Assembly (NCBI GenBank): GCA_018668695.1 | Contig: JABJBS010000100.1 | Span: 1 to 64,000, forward strand | DNA length: 64,000 nt | Direction: 5' to 3' | Origin: Deltaproteobacteria bacterium | Lineage (GTDB): Bacteria; Myxococcota; XYA12-FULL-58-9; JABJBS01 | Part shown: positions 43,519-54,187 of the stretch, in pieces | How the letters are laid out: each line of letters begins with the position of its first letter | Position numbering within the stretch: the first letter of the stretch is position 1 | The notes under the pieces: generated by a model | The model's database searches: none | Seen by the model: only the letters and a program-made list of their open reading frames with translations | What the model was told of the DNA's origin: nothing | Translations under genes and position numbers: made by a program

Positions 43519-44607
43519 TTACCGCAGCATCCGTTCCAGTTCCTCGAAGTTGGGACTGCGCGATAACGCGTCCTCCGCGAGAACTGTTTTGTTTTGAATC
43601 AAATCGTAAAGACATTGATTCATCGTCTGTGTTCCATATTTTGCCCCACCCACTTGAATGTGTGAATAAATTTGATGAATTTTCTCTTCACGGATGAGAT
43701 TTCGCACCGCAGCATTGGTCACCATGACCTCTGTTGCCAGGACTCGACCTCCGCCAATCTTGGGCAAAAGTTGCTGACTCATCACGCCTTGTAGGACAAA
43801 TGAGAGCTGCGCTCGCACATGAAGGCGTTGATATGTGGGGAATACATTAATAATTCGATTGATAGTCTGCACCGATGAATTGGTGTGCAGGGTCGCGAAA
43901 ACCAAGTGCCCTGTTTCACTGAGCGTCAAAGCTGCCTCAATGGTTTCCAGGTCGCGCATCTCCCCGATGAGAATAATATCGGGATCTTGGCGCAGAACAT
44001 ACTTGAGCGCTTCCTTAAAGCCTGCCGTATCGTGCCCAACTTCGCGCTGGTTGATGAGGCACATCTTATGCGGATGCAAATACTCTATGGGGTCTTCAAT
44101 CGTGATGATGTGACCACGCCGCTCAGTATTGAGCATGTGAATCACCGAAGCCAGAGTCGTGGATTTTCCGGAGCCCGTGGGCCCAGTAACGAGTACCAAA
44201 CCTGATGAGCGCCTGCCCAACTGTCGCATCGAGTCAGGGATACCCAGCTCTTTCATGGTTGGGACTTCAAACGGAATTTTACGAATGGCGGCAGCAACGG
44301 CTCCTCTTTGCATGAAGAAGTTGGCTCTAAATCTCGCCATGTTCTTCAAACCAAAAGAAAAATCGAGTTCTTTTTCCTCTTCGAATTTCTCACGTTGCTC
44401 TTCAGAAAGAACCGAAAAACACAGGCGCTGGGTGTCACCAGGCCGAAGAGCTTCTGTTTTTAATGGAGTCAACGCCCCATCAATACGCAGCTGAGGTGGC
44501 GAGCCTGTGGTGATATGAAGGTCACTGGCTTCATAATCCATCATAGCTCTTAAAAGAGCGTGCAGGTTCAAACCATTGCTTGAACTATCCGTAAGTTCCT
44601 CGCCCAT
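43519..44607 (-). CDS. pilT: Type IV pilus retraction ATPase PilT
   Basis: A 362-residue hexameric ATPase that powers pilus retraction. Walker A is GPTGSGKSTT; the Asp box contains ITIEDPIE, Walker B is DIILIGEMRD and the His box is HLVFATLHTNSS. The PilT C-terminal motif region is present. The ATG at 44607 is preferred over 44646 because AAGGGG lies just upstream; it then starts 7 bp after the pilB stop. The N-terminus DYEASDLHITTGSPP is typical. Confidence 0.96.
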   Translation of the reverse strand: MGEELTDSSSNGLNLHALLRAMMDYEASDLHITTGSPPQLRIDGALTPLKTEALRPGDTQRLCFSVLSEEQREKFEEEKELDFSFGLKNMARFRANFFMQRGAVAAAIRKIPFEVPTMKELGIPDSMRQLGRRSSGLVLVTGPTGSGKSTTLASVIHMLNTERRGHIITIEDPIEYLHPHKMCLINQREVGHDTAGFKEALKYVLRQDPDIILIGEMRDLETIEAALTLSETGHLVFATLHTNSSVQTINRIINVFPTYQRLHVRAQLSFVLQGVMSQQLLPKIGGGRVLATEVMVTNAAVRNLIREEKIHQIYSHIQVGGAKYGTQTMNQCLYDLIQNKTVLAEDALSRSPNFEELERMLR

Positions 44608-44614
44608 AAACCCC

Positions 44615-46312
44615 TTAATCGGCAGCCGACACGCGCGCGACTTCATCCGCCGTCGTCATGCCTTCAAGCATTTTCCGAACGGCTGACTGTCGTAAGGTAC
44701 GCATGCCCATACGAACGGCTTCGGATTTTAGTTCCGCCGTCGAAGCTCCATTCAGAAGCATCTCTTTGAGTTCGTCGTGCATGGTCATCACTTCGTAAAC
44801 AGCAACCCGTCCTTTGTAACCAGTTTCTGAGCACGTGTGACAACCTTCTCCCCGTTGAATTTTCGCGCCTTCAATTTGGGCGGGGCTCATTTGCAAATCG
44901 ACCAGCGTTTGCGGATTAACGGTTACCTCGACCTTGCAGTCACTGCAGATCTTTCGGCAGAGTCGTTGAGCCACAACCGCATTCAAACTGGCGGTAATCA
45001 AAAACGGCTCAACACCCATATTTAATAATCGAGAAACAGTAGATGGCGCATCATTGGTGTGAAGCGTTGATAAAACCAAGTGACCCGTAAGCGCCGCTTT
45101 AATCGCGATCTCAGCCGTCTCAAAGTCTCGAATCTCACCAACCATGATGATGTCTGGATCTTGTCGCAGAAAGGAACGCAGCGCTGACGCAAAGTTCAAG
45201 CCGATATCATCGTGCATCTGCACCTGATTGATCCCGTTTAAGTTAAATTCCACGGGATCTTCTGCAGTCGAGATGTTTTCAGTTGTTTGGTTAAGCTCTG
45301 AAAGGGCCGAATACAAAGTCGTCGTTTTACCGCTTCCCGTCGGCCCCGTGACCAAAACCATTCCGTAAGGCTGGTGAATACCGTGCAGAAAAGAATCCAG
45401 CGAATCTTGCTCAAAACCAAGCTTAGTCATATCCAGCTGCAGATTGCTCTTGTCTAGGAGTCGTAAAACAACCTTTTCGCCAAAAAGCGTCGGTAGCACG
45501 GAAACCCGAAAGTCCATCTCGCGGCCCTTACCAAGCTTGAGCTTGATACGACCATCTTGAGGTAAACGTCGTTCGGCGATGTCCAGCGAACTCATAATTT
45601 TAAGTCTCGAAATAACCGCATCACGTAGCTTCGGTGGCGGACTCATCACCTCATAAAGCGCACCATCAATGCGGTAACGCACACGAAATGTTTTCTCGTA
45701 AGATTCAACGTGAATATCAGAAACGCCCTTTTTGATAGCATCAATGAGAATCAAGTTAACGAGTTTTACGACCGGTGCATCTTCAGCACTCCGTTCTAAA
45801 TCGCTAACATCAATTGAATTTTCATCAACATCGAATTCGATTTCTTCTTCATCAAATTCTCGCATCACCGCGTCAAGCGACATCGCGACGTTGCCAAGGT
45901 AATACCGCTCAATGGCACGTGCTACTTGGCTTTCGTTGGCAACCACAACCTCTACGTTGTAGCCGCTCAAGAATTTGATATCGTCGATTGCGAAAATATT
46001 GGATGGATCTGCCATCGCTACAACCAGCGAAGGACCTGCCTTATGCACCGGAACGACTTGGTGCTTAATCGCCACATCTTGGGGCAAAAGCTTGATCACA
46101 TCAGGATCAATTTCAAAGTCGTCAAGATTGATCGAAGGTACATGATACTGACGCGAGAGAAACTCTAGAAGTTTACCCTCCTCAAGCATTCCCAGTTTGA
46201 CCAGCGAGGCTCCGAGGCGAACTCCAGAGCGACGTGTTTCAGACTGCGCTTCTTGCAGTTGTTCAACGCTGATCATGCTTTCGCGAACCAGCAGTTCTCC
46301 TAAACCCGCCAT
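44615..46312 (-). CDS. pilB: Type IV pilus extension ATPase PilB
   Basis: A 565-residue GspE/PilB ATPase that powers pilin assembly. The N-terminal MshE-type domain begins LGELLVRESMISVEQLQEAQ. The catalytic domain has Walker A GPTGSGKTTT, STAEDPVE, Walker B DIIMVGEIRD and HLVLSTLHTNDAPS. A four-Cys zinc motif is seen in CRKICSDC and CHTCSETGY. The ATG at 46312 has GGAGGAG about 12 nt upstream; ATGs at 46330 and 46354 are less likely. It is the first gene of the pilB-T-C-S-R run. Confidence 0.96.
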   Translation of the reverse strand: MAGLGELLVRESMISVEQLQEAQSETRRSGVRLGASLVKLGMLEEGKLLEFLSRQYHVPSINLDDFEIDPDVIKLLPQDVAIKHQVVPVHKAGPSLVVAMADPSNIFAIDDIKFLSGYNVEVVVANESQVARAIERYYLGNVAMSLDAVMREFDEEEIEFDVDENSIDVSDLERSAEDAPVVKLVNLILIDAIKKGVSDIHVESYEKTFRVRYRIDGALYEVMSPPPKLRDAVISRLKIMSSLDIAERRLPQDGRIKLKLGKGREMDFRVSVLPTLFGEKVVLRLLDKSNLQLDMTKLGFEQDSLDSFLHGIHQPYGMVLVTGPTGSGKTTTLYSALSELNQTTENISTAEDPVEFNLNGINQVQMHDDIGLNFASALRSFLRQDPDIIMVGEIRDFETAEIAIKAALTGHLVLSTLHTNDAPSTVSRLLNMGVEPFLITASLNAVVAQRLCRKICSDCKVEVTVNPQTLVDLQMSPAQIEGAKIQRGEGCHTCSETGYKGRVAVYEVMTMHDELKEMLLNGASTAELKSEAVRMGMRTLRQSAVRKMLEGMTTADEVARVSAAD

Positions 46313-46489
46313 AGTATAGGGCTCCTCCATCCCTGAACATCTTTGCCTAAACATCTAAAGCGGACAGACCCCACCCGGGGAATGCCAGCTCGGCCCAAAC
46401 AGTGTACCCCGTAAGACCACCATCGTCCAAAGATGTGCAAATATTCAAAAAAACGATGACGCAGCAGGTCATTAAAGTGGCAAGGTAGG

Positions 46490-46523
46490 CAAAAAAAAAG
46501 GGGCTTGATAACCAAGCCCCTCT
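46490..46523 (-). terminator. Intrinsic terminator of rho
   Basis: Perfect 9-bp stem AGGGGCTTG/CAAGCCCCT (46499-46507 and 46513-46521) with a 5-nt loop. Read on the minus strand it is followed by nine T. It insulates rho from the pil operon downstream. Confidence 0.92.
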
Positions 46524-46554
46524 TTAGAATCTAACAATCTAGACAAACTAGAAA

Positions 46555-47853
46555 TTATGAACTCATGGAGTCCAAAAATTCTTGGTTGGTCTTCGTGCCC
46601 TTCATCTTGGAAAGTAAGAATTCCATAGAATCGATGACGTTGAGTGGGTGAAGCAGCTGACGCAGAATCCAAACGCGGTTCAAAACGTCGGCGCCCAAAA
46701 GCATTTCTTCTTTTCGAGTTGCTGAACGGTTGATGTCCATACAAGGGAAGATACGCTTTTCCATGAGCTTACGATCAAGGTGAAGTTCGCAGTTACCTGT
46801 TCCTTTGAATTCCTCAAAGATAACTTCATCCATACGAGAACCTGTATCCACAAGTGCAGTACCGATGATGGTCAGTGAACCACCTTCTTCAACGTTACGT
46901 GCAGCACCGAAGAAACGCTTTGGCTTGTGCAGAGCGTTTGAATCAACACCACCAGAAAGAATCTTACCTGATGGAGGAACAACAGTGTTGTATGCGCGAG
47001 CAAGACGGGTCACGGAGTCGAGAAGAATGACAACATCCTTACCGTGCTCAACAAGACGCTTGGCCTTCTCGATAACCATCTCAGCAACCTGAACGTGACG
47101 CTGTGCTGGCTCATCAAATGTAGAGCTTACAACTTCACCTTTTACAGAACGCTGCATATCGGTAACTTCTTCAGGACGTTCGTCAATCAAAAGAACGATC
47201 AACATCGATTCTGGGTGGTTATGAGCAATGGCGTGAGCCACGTTCTGCAAGAAAACTGTTTTACCTGCACGTGGAGGTGAAACGATAAGTGCGCGCTGGC
47301 CTTTACCGATTGGTACCAAAAGGTCCAAAATTCGCGTGGACATCTCGCCACCGGGGTGCTCCATGACGAAGCGTTCGGTTGGATAAAGCGGCGTTAGGTT
47401 GTCGAAAAAGATACGCTGACGAGCCTTCTCAGGTACTTCATGGTTCACCGACTCAACCTGAAGCAATGCATAATATCGCTCAGAATCTTTAGGTGGACGA
47501 ATAAGTCCAGCAACAGTGTCACCAGTCTTCAAGTTCAAACGGCGAATTTGCGAAGGTGATACGTAAATATCATCTGGACCTGGCAGATAGTTATAATCAG
47601 GTGCACGAAGAAATCCAAAACCATCAGGCAATGTTTCAAGAACGCCTTCAGAGTAGACTTTGCCGCCCTTTTCAGTCTGCGCCTGTAGAATTGCAAACAT
47701 CAATTCCTGCTTACGCATTCCTGCCAGCCCATCAATATCCAGCTTGGCTGCATACTTAGCCAGCTGCTGAGGCTTCATTTTCTTTAATTCATTAAGATTG
47801 ATGACTTCATCATCACTTTTCACTGACTTTGCTTTTGCTTCTGCTTTTGCCAT
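46555..47853 (-). CDS. rho: Transcription termination factor Rho
   Basis: A 432-residue hexameric RNA helicase. An N-terminal charged segment precedes the Rho N domain (about 20-60), and the RNA-binding cold-shock-like domain has [21 protein letters not shown]. Walker A is [11 protein letters not shown], and the Walker B-type region is [16 protein letters not shown]. Length is close to the E. coli protein. The 233 bp upstream carry no other gene and may hold its autoregulatory leader; no clear promoter was fixed. Confidence 0.97.
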   Translation of the reverse strand: MAKAEAKAKSVKSDDEVINLNELKKMKPQQLAKYAAKLDIDGLAGMRKQELMFAILQAQTEKGGKVYSEGVLETLPDGFGFLRAPDYNYLPGPDDIYVSPSQIRRLNLKTGDTVAGLIRPPKDSERYYALLQVESVNHEVPEKARQRIFFDNLTPLYPTERFVMEHPGGEMSTRILDLLVPIGKGQRALIVSPPRAGKTVFLQNVAHAIAHNHPESMLIVLLIDERPEEVTDMQRSVKGEVVSSTFDEPAQRHVQVAEMVIEKAKRLVEHGKDVVILLDSVTRLARAYNTVVPPSGKILSGGVDSNALHKPKRFFGAARNVEEGGSLTIIGTALVDTGSRMDEVIFEEFKGTGNCELHLDRKLMEKRIFPCMDINRSATRKEEMLLGADVLNRVWILRQLLHPLNVIDSMEFLLSKMKGTKTNQEFLDSMSS

Positions 47854-48086
47854 GGAATGTTTCTCTGATGCCGCGTGATGATTGCCTCAAAAGCGGCGAT
47901 GGGTTGGGTGCTCTAAGCACTTTGTTTCTGTGTGGGTTTGGCTGAAGAGAACGGGTGTCTCCTCAGGCCTTCTTTAAACCTCGATTATAGGTAAATGACT
48001 CAGACGGAAGTGAACCCGCCAAGTTGCGAGAGCTTAGTCGCACCCCGAGGGGTCGCTGGTCAAGCAAAAAATGACAGGAAGTCTTT

Positions 48087-48857
48087 CTAGCTCTTCGGTT
48101 TGCTACGTCGTCGCACATAATATTTTTTATCGATGAAGAATTCGTCCGCCAAGACAGGAGCCACCGCCGTCGCGGCCGAATCGACCCGCCATTCACGATC
48201 CGCCAAGACTTCGGCGGCTCGGCGCTGAATACGTGGCCCGGCTGAGTCATCAGCCAAAAGTATTCCCATTTTAGCGGCATAGACTTGCTGAACCTCCGAT
48301 TTCAGGGTTCCTGCGTCGGCAATCTTCTCAAGAAGATCCATCACAGCCCAGCGGATATCGTCGGAATGATCCTCGACGAAAGGCGCAAGACCGGCAATAA
48401 CGCCTTCATTTTCGAGATAGTCGGCCAATTGCCAAACGATCTGCAGTTTCGCTTCAATCGCCCGGTAAGCATCTGGGCCGTGACCATGAAGCACGGTCAA
48501 AAAGAAATCTGCCGATTTCTCAGGACCTTGAATCCGATGATAAGCACGTAACGCATAGGTCAGCTGTTTGCCGGTTCGGATGTAAAGCTCCAAGGGCTCA
48601 ATCGCGAGCTTACCCATGTCAACCATCTGATTTTCAAGCCATTTTTTCTCATCCTCATCGGCGATACCGCCGTTGGAATTGAACGCAAATCGCTTTAAAA
48701 CCGCCTGTAATGCAGCGGGTTGCTCATCGTCGAGCAAGCGGCACATCTCGCGCTTTCGCACATCTGGTTGGCAGTATGGGTTACACACCAACTTCGTTAT
48801 TTTTTCGATCTTTTTCTCAGATAGAGGCCCACCGCCGAATAAATTCTTCAAAACCAT
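48087..48857 (-). CDS. HEAT-repeat-like hypothetical protein
   Basis: A 256-residue soluble, all-helical protein with HEAT-like repeats (for example YALRAYHRIQGPEKSADF and GLAPFVEDHSDDIRWAVMDL), probably a protein-protein scaffold. AAGGAGCAGACC directly before the ATG at 48857 makes this start better than 48890. No catalytic motif is visible. It lies between rho and coaBC, divergent from coaBC, and no function can be given. Confidence 0.75.
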   Translation of the reverse strand: MVLKNLFGGGPLSEKKIEKITKLVCNPYCQPDVRKREMCRLLDDEQPAALQAVLKRFAFNSNGGIADEDEKKWLENQMVDMGKLAIEPLELYIRTGKQLTYALRAYHRIQGPEKSADFFLTVLHGHGPDAYRAIEAKLQIVWQLADYLENEGVIAGLAPFVEDHSDDIRWAVMDLLEKIADAGTLKSEVQQVYAAKMGILLADDSAGPRIQRRAAEVLADREWRVDSAATAVAPVLADEFFIDKKYYVRRRSKPKS

Positions 48858-49004
48858 GGTCTGCTCCTTATGGCGCTGCAGATAGCACACTATTTATGAG
48901 ATGCACCCTCAAAGAACTCAGGATTCGCGATTTTTAGGAGGAATTTCAAAAAATCCAATAAGATCACGATAGAAGACAGTCTCAGCATCCGATATAGGAG
49001 TACC

Positions 49005-50228
49005 ATGCTGAACGGAAAGACCATCGGCCTCTGCGTTACTGGAAGTATCGCCGCCTATAAGGCCATCTATCTCTTGAGACTTCTCACAGAAGCTGGTGCA
49101 GATGTGCGCCCCGTTCTTACCCGCGGAGCCACGAGATTTGTGGGCGCCATGAGTTTTTCGGCCCTCAGTGGACACCGCGCCATCGAGGATATGTGGTCGG
49201 CCGCCGAAGGTGGAGAAATCGGTCACGTGGAGTTATCACACGATATCGATGCCTTAATTATCGCACCCGCCACCGCCGACACCCTTGCACGACTTGCTCA
49301 AGGCCGAGCCAACGATCCGGTCTGTGCAGTAGCACTTTCAACCCAAGCGCCCATCCTCATTTGCCCAGCCATGGAAGACGGCATGTGGAACCATCCCGCC
49401 ACACAGGCCAATGTGGCCGTCCTTCGAGAGCGCGGGGTACAATTTATGTCGCCCACTCAAGGTGCACTCGCCTCGGGTCGCAGTGGCGGTGGACGTATGG
49501 CTGAGCCAGCTCAAATCGCCGAGAAAGCTGCTGCGCTTTTGGGCCCTGGAGATCTCGTTGGCATGAGTGTGCTGGTCACGGCGGGACCAACCCGAGAACA
49601 TATCGATCCTGCGCGGTTTTTATCGAACCCCTCAACCGGTCGTATGGGTATCGCGATTGCCCAAGCCGCAAGAGACCGTGGGGCTCAGGTCACACTCGTC
49701 CTTGGACCGACGGCGCTCGAAGCACCCAGTGGTATGAACGTCATCAAGATAACATCGACTCAAGATATGCTCGACGCCTGCGAGAAAGCATTTGAACAAA
49801 GCGATGTTTGGATCATGGCGGCAGCACCCGCGGATTACCGCCCCGCTGAGCAACATGAGCATAAAATTAAAAAAACCAAGAGCGAACTTGGTCAACTGCA
49901 GCTTGAAAAAACTCCCGATATCCTTGGCGCCCTTGAGGCCATGCGCAGCGAACAATTCATTGTAGGCTTCGCCGCTGAAACCCGAGATGTCTTGGGTTAT
50001 GCCCGCGAAAAACTAAACCGCAAAAATCTCGATATGATTGTTGCCAATGATATCAGTGGAAAAAATACTGGTTTTGCAAGCCCCACCAATGCGGTCACTA
50101 TCTTGGCCCGTGATGGCAGTGAGCAAGCCATCGAACTGGCACCAAAACGAGAAATAGCCGAAGCCATTCTTAACCGCATCCAAACCCTGCGAATGCGAGC
50201 CTTGGCACCTCAGCCGTCGGTACACTAG
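49005..50228 (+). CDS. coaBC: Bifunctional phosphopantothenoylcysteine decarboxylase/synthase CoaBC
   Basis: A 407-residue coenzyme A biosynthesis enzyme. The N-terminal flavin-dependent decarboxylase (about 1-185) has the catalytic His74 (IGHVELS) and APATADTLARLA. The C-terminal synthase has TAGPTREHIDPARFLSNPST and the Lys-rich HKIKKTKS. Two positions conserved in E. coli Dfp differ here: Asn125 of PxMNxxMW is Glu124 (PAMEDGMW) and Cys158 of the ACGxxGxGRM flap is Ser157 (LASGRSGGGRM). The one-residue offset holds at all three positions. Actinobacterial enzymes also vary at the Asn site, so activity may be retained. Confidence 0.93.
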   Translation: MLNGKTIGLCVTGSIAAYKAIYLLRLLTEAGADVRPVLTRGATRFVGAMSFSALSGHRAIEDMWSAAEGGEIGHVELSHDIDALIIAPATADTLARLAQGRANDPVCAVALSTQAPILICPAMEDGMWNHPATQANVAVLRERGVQFMSPTQGALASGRSGGGRMAEPAQIAEKAAALLGPGDLVGMSVLVTAGPTREHIDPARFLSNPSTGRMGIAIAQAARDRGAQVTLVLGPTALEAPSGMNVIKITSTQDMLDACEKAFEQSDVWIMAAAPADYRPAEQHEHKIKKTKSELGQLQLEKTPDILGALEAMRSEQFIVGFAAETRDVLGYAREKLNRKNLDMIVANDISGKNTGFASPTNAVTILARDGSEQAIELAPKREIAEAILNRIQTLRMRALAPQPSVH

Positions 50229-50242
50229 GAGTTGGACAGAGC

Positions 50243-53200
50243 GTGAAGCGCGACATCATCATATCCCTGTGTATTCTCACAGGACTCCTAACCGGGATTA
50301 TCTTTGCAATCGATACGCCCAGAGTGCGGCAATCACTGCTTACTCAAATCCAGGAAGAAGTGCAGGCGTCCACAGGGTACCCCATCAGTATTGGTGATTT
50401 GCGTATTTCGCTCTTTGCACCGGGCGTCGAAATTAAGGATGTCACTGCTTTTCGACCAAACGAACGTGGACCCTGGGTCACCATCCACCGGGCCAAAATA
50501 AGCATTCGGCCTCAATGGAAACCCGGAGCAGGCTTGCTGACGACCAGCTTGGAAGTGGATGGGCTAAAAGGTGACATTCTTGAGTCCGATATCGCGGCTT
50601 TTCAAAATAGAAAACCGGCTGGGCAAGAAACCGTGCCCGAAGACTCTGAAAACTCAGCCCCCCCGAGCATCGACGAAATTTGGATCGTCAACACCACTTT
50701 TCGATACGCCACAAAAGAGTATTCAATCTCGGCACAGAACTTAGAATTGAGAGCTACACCTAGAGCATGGCAGGGGCATAACGCCTCCATTCATATCCCC
50801 TCGCTTCACTACACCGATGCCACTCAAGACATTGGCCTTGAAGCCAAAGGACAAGCGCAAATCACCGGAGCGCTCTTTTCACCCGATTCCATTAATATTG
50901 ACGCCGTCAAGATATTCCTCCCCGGACTCCACCTTGAGCCCAGCGGTGAACTCGAATTCAGCAACAATATCAATCTTCAAATGAAAATTGGCGGCTCGGC
51001 TATCCTTGAAAGATTACGGCAAAAGATTCCATCTCTCCCCGAAATGGAAGGTCTGGTTCGAGTGGATGGCTCCATTCAAGGAGACCTCAACAACCTCAAA
51101 TTCAACCTCACAGTGGGGGGCAAAAATGTGAGTGTCCTCGACTACTACCTAGGCACACTGGTGGCGCAGGCAAGCTTTGACAACGACAAGCTCACCATCG
51201 AGGAACTCAAAATTGACCGGCCCGACCTCGGTGTGATCAAGGCGCAAGGTGATGTGCTCTTGAAACCGAGTCTGCCCATGGACATAACTCTTAATCTCGA
51301 TGGCGTCGGTATGGGTTCTTTGATTGAGATTCTAGGTCAGCCTTCGGTCTGGGTTGATGGTGAAATCAATGGCACCTTGGGTGTTCAAGGAACGGCCAAC
51401 CCTTTTGAGGCAAACCTACTAAGTGACCTCAGTGTGGGTAATTTTAAAAGCCTTCAAGGACATTATCAAAACCCAAGATCTGAGGTTTCACTTTTATTGC
51501 CTGACGGTAAGGTTCGCGGCAAAGCTTACACCACCGCAGACAAAATAGATTTGCGGGGCTTGGTTATCTCCCAAGGCAGGTCAGCACTCACCACCAACGG
51601 CACACTTCATTATGACCCATCCAAAGGAATGGAGCTGCGTGCGGTCAGCCAAACATTTAACCTTGCCGAAATCAGTCCCATTGTCGGTCTACCTTACCGA
51701 GGGCGTGGCCCATTAACTGCCACCGTGGAAGGACCTTACGATGACTTGGTGATCTCAGGAACCACCGAGTTTAAGGGGTTTGGAATTGACACCTTCCAAC
51801 TGGGGCAAACTCAGGCAACGATTATTTTCGCCGATAATGCTTTGCAATTGCCCAGGATCGATATCCAACGTCAGCCAGGCACCATTCAGGGCACAGCTCG
51901 AATTGAGTTTAACGATATCCCCACTTTTGATGGCGCATTTGAAGTGAAGCGAGTCTTAGCAGCGCCACTCTTAAATTCAATTCAGGCCATTCCCGAGCAT
52001 GCCGACCGCTTTGAGGGCTCTCTCGATGGTCACATTACCATTTCCGGAGAGCTCGCCCAGCCCAAGGTTCGCGCACAGATTAAATCAGACACAATGTTTG
52101 TTGATGAAGCAAACTTTGGGGAAACGCTCGTCAACATCACCATGATGCCTGAAGACCCATGGCTCACGATTGAAAGCAGGCACCTTCCAGAAGATGGCAA
52201 CCTTGAAGTTCAAATCGCTCTGAACAACGACAGCCCGACTTTATTCAATTTTGAAGCAGAGCAAATCGAAATGGAGCTGATTACCCCCTTTCTTGGTGAC
52301 CTTGAATCAACGGGAAGCGTTTCTGGACAAGGGAAATTCAACGGCGAGCTGAACGAACTCAACGGCGAGGCTGCTCTCCAAATTAAAGATTTCTCAGTCT
52401 ATGGATTCAACCTGGGCCAAACCGATTTACAGTTCCGCGCAGCCAACGGCCAATCCAAGGTCTCCGGTAGTTGCGTAGCGGGCGCGGCCAATGTCTCAGC
52501 CAACATCACGCTTGGTGAAAAGATGCCATACACCGCCACGATGCAGCTGAATGAAGTTAATATTTCTCGTATTCATACATTGCCCGAAAGTGTCGACCTT
52601 TGGTTAACAGGCTCCTTGTTTTCCCAGGGTGACCTCCTCAACCCAGAAGCGATCATTGCGGACAGTGTTTTTGATGAAGCGCGGCTCGTCTGGAACGATA
52701 TAGAATTCAACCAAGTCAGACCCGTCAGAATGAATTACGCCAATGAGGTTCTCGAGTTCTCCGATGCCGCGTTCGCGATTCCCGAGCTAACCATTCGCCT
52801 AGCAGGCCGTATGCCGCTGGAGGATGAGCTTAGCCTAAGGGTCAACTTAAATGGTGACCTGAGTATGGTCCCACGCCTTTGGAACGAGGTGGAATCTGGT
52901 CAGGGTAGCATCAACGCAAGTGTCCTGATGGAAGGAACATTTGAGACTCCCATTTATGCTGGGCATGCCTCCATTAAGTCGGGCTCTCTCAGACTCGCAA
53001 GCATCCAGGAAGAAATTGAAGATATCCAAGCGAGGCTCGATATCAGTGGGCGTACCGTCCAAATATCAGAAGGCAACGCGCGTATCGGCAATGGCACCGT
53101 CCGCTTGGGCGGAGGCATCATCCTGATTCAAGATGCCCCGAGCCAAACCAACCTGCAAGCCACTTTCTCGTCCGTGCGGTTAAGGCCCAATGAAGATCTT

Positions 53201-54187
53201 GATCTCACCGCATCGGGAACCCTGAACCTAATGGGCCGAGTTGGCAGCCTCGAGCTGGTTGGTGATGTTGAGCTTTTAAACCTTCATTACACTTCCAATA
53301 TCGAACTGGACGATATGCTTCGCAAAAAGGCAAAGCCGCTTCCATTACCCGGCTTGAGCCCCGGAGAAGCGTGGAGCCTGCGGGTGAATGTTCGCGGGGA
53401 GAATAACCTTCTTTTCACCAATAACTTCGTAGAATCAGAACTCACTGCCAACTTGCGGGTTACCGGAACCACAAAACACATGGGACTCGTGGGTACTGTC
53501 ACTCCGATCTGGGGGCGAGCAACCTATGCCGGCAACACCTATAAAATAGAGCGGGGCATCATCGACTTTGTTGAAGAGTACAGTATCAGCCCACGGTTCG
53601 AGGTTCGCGCATCTACCGAGTCCTCGACCGAAGCTTGTAATATGCAACTCTCCGTCAACATCACTGGCGATGACTCGGGCTACACCGTTCAAGCCGAAGG
53701 CCAGGACGACAGCGGCGCCCCAGTAACCTCACAGCAGGCACTGGTTTGTGCTCAATTTGGATTACGACTCGATAATGACAACAACAGCCAAAGCAATAGT
53801 AACGGCTCCAACGGTTCTATCATTACTGAAGAAAATGCGACGGGTGTACTCTCCGGCGCGGTCGACGCCATTTGGAAAGTAACAGGTATGGACGAGCGCG
53901 TTCGCCGAATTCTGCCGGTTGTCGATCAGTTCACACTCACGAGCGGTTATTCTAAGACCAGTAAAAAAACCGAGCCCAGAATTCTTGTTACCAAGGATTT
54001 AGGTAAAAACTGGGAGCTGAAATATAACGGCCCACTCTATGAAAAAGACGAGCAACATATTATTGCGTTGCAATATCGACTAAGTTCCCGCATCACCCTA
54101 GAAAGCACTTGGGTAAGCTTCAGTGAAGCCATCCCATCGCTTGGAGATATGGGCCTGGACCTAAGGCTGGATTGGCAGTTTGAATAA
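50243..54187 (+). CDS. tamB: TamB family inner-membrane/periplasmic protein
   Basis: A 1314-residue AsmA/TamB-like protein. A single N-terminal anchor (about 5-22) precedes a very long periplasmic run of beta-rich, repeat-like sequence (for example EVDGLKGDILESD). The C-terminal DUF490/TamB domain (about 950-1314) contains GLVGTVTPIWGRATYAGNTY and TSGYSKTSKKTEPR. Such proteins bridge the periplasm and help move phospholipids or assemble barrels. The stop overlaps the start of the BamA/TamA-like gene by 1 bp, so the two form a Tam-like unit. Confidence 0.92.
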   Translation: MKRDIIISLCILTGLLTGIIFAIDTPRVRQSLLTQIQEEVQASTGYPISIGDLRISLFAPGVEIKDVTAFRPNERGPWVTIHRAKISIRPQWKPGAGLLTTSLEVDGLKGDILESDIAAFQNRKPAGQETVPEDSENSAPPSIDEIWIVNTTFRYATKEYSISAQNLELRATPRAWQGHNASIHIPSLHYTDATQDIGLEAKGQAQITGALFSPDSINIDAVKIFLPGLHLEPSGELEFSNNINLQMKIGGSAILERLRQKIPSLPEMEGLVRVDGSIQGDLNNLKFNLTVGGKNVSVLDYYLGTLVAQASFDNDKLTIEELKIDRPDLGVIKAQGDVLLKPSLPMDITLNLDGVGMGSLIEILGQPSVWVDGEINGTLGVQGTANPFEANLLSDLSVGNFKSLQGHYQNPRSEVSLLLPDGKVRGKAYTTADKIDLRGLVISQGRSALTTNGTLHYDPSKGMELRAVSQTFNLAEISPIVGLPYRGRGPLTATVEGPYDDLVISGTTEFKGFGIDTFQLGQTQATIIFADNALQLPRIDIQRQPGTIQGTARIEFNDIPTFDGAFEVKRVLAAPLLNSIQAIPEHADRFEGSLDGHITISGELAQPKVRAQIKSDTMFVDEANFGETLVNITMMPEDPWLTIESRHLPEDGNLEVQIALNNDSPTLFNFEAEQIEMELITPFLGDLESTGSVSGQGKFNGELNELNGEAALQIKDFSVYGFNLGQTDLQFRAANGQSKVSGSCVAGAANVSANITLGEKMPYTATMQLNEVNISRIHTLPESVDLWLTGSLFSQGDLLNPEAIIADSVFDEARLVWNDIEFNQVRPVRMNYANEVLEFSDAAFAIPELTIRLAGRMPLEDELSLRVNLNGDLSMVPRLWNEVESGQGSINASVLMEGTFETPIYAGHASIKSGSLRLASIQEEIEDIQARLDISGRTVQISEGNARIGNGTVRLGGGIILIQDAPSQTNLQATFSSVRLRPNEDLDLTASGTLNLMGRVGSLELVGDVELLNLHYTSNIELDDMLRKKAKPLPLPGLSPGEAWSLRVNVRGENNLLFTNNFVESELTANLRVTGTTKHMGLVGTVTPIWGRATYAGNTYKIERGIIDFVEEYSISPRFEVRASTESSTEACNMQLSVNITGDDSGYTVQAEGQDDSGAPVTSQQALVCAQFGLRLDNDNNSQSNSNGSNGSIITEENATGVLSGAVDAIWKVTGMDERVRRILPVVDQFTLTSGYSKTSKKTEPRILVTKDLGKNWELKYNGPLYEKDEQHIIALQYRLSSRITLESTWVSFSEAIPSLGDMGLDLRLDWQFE

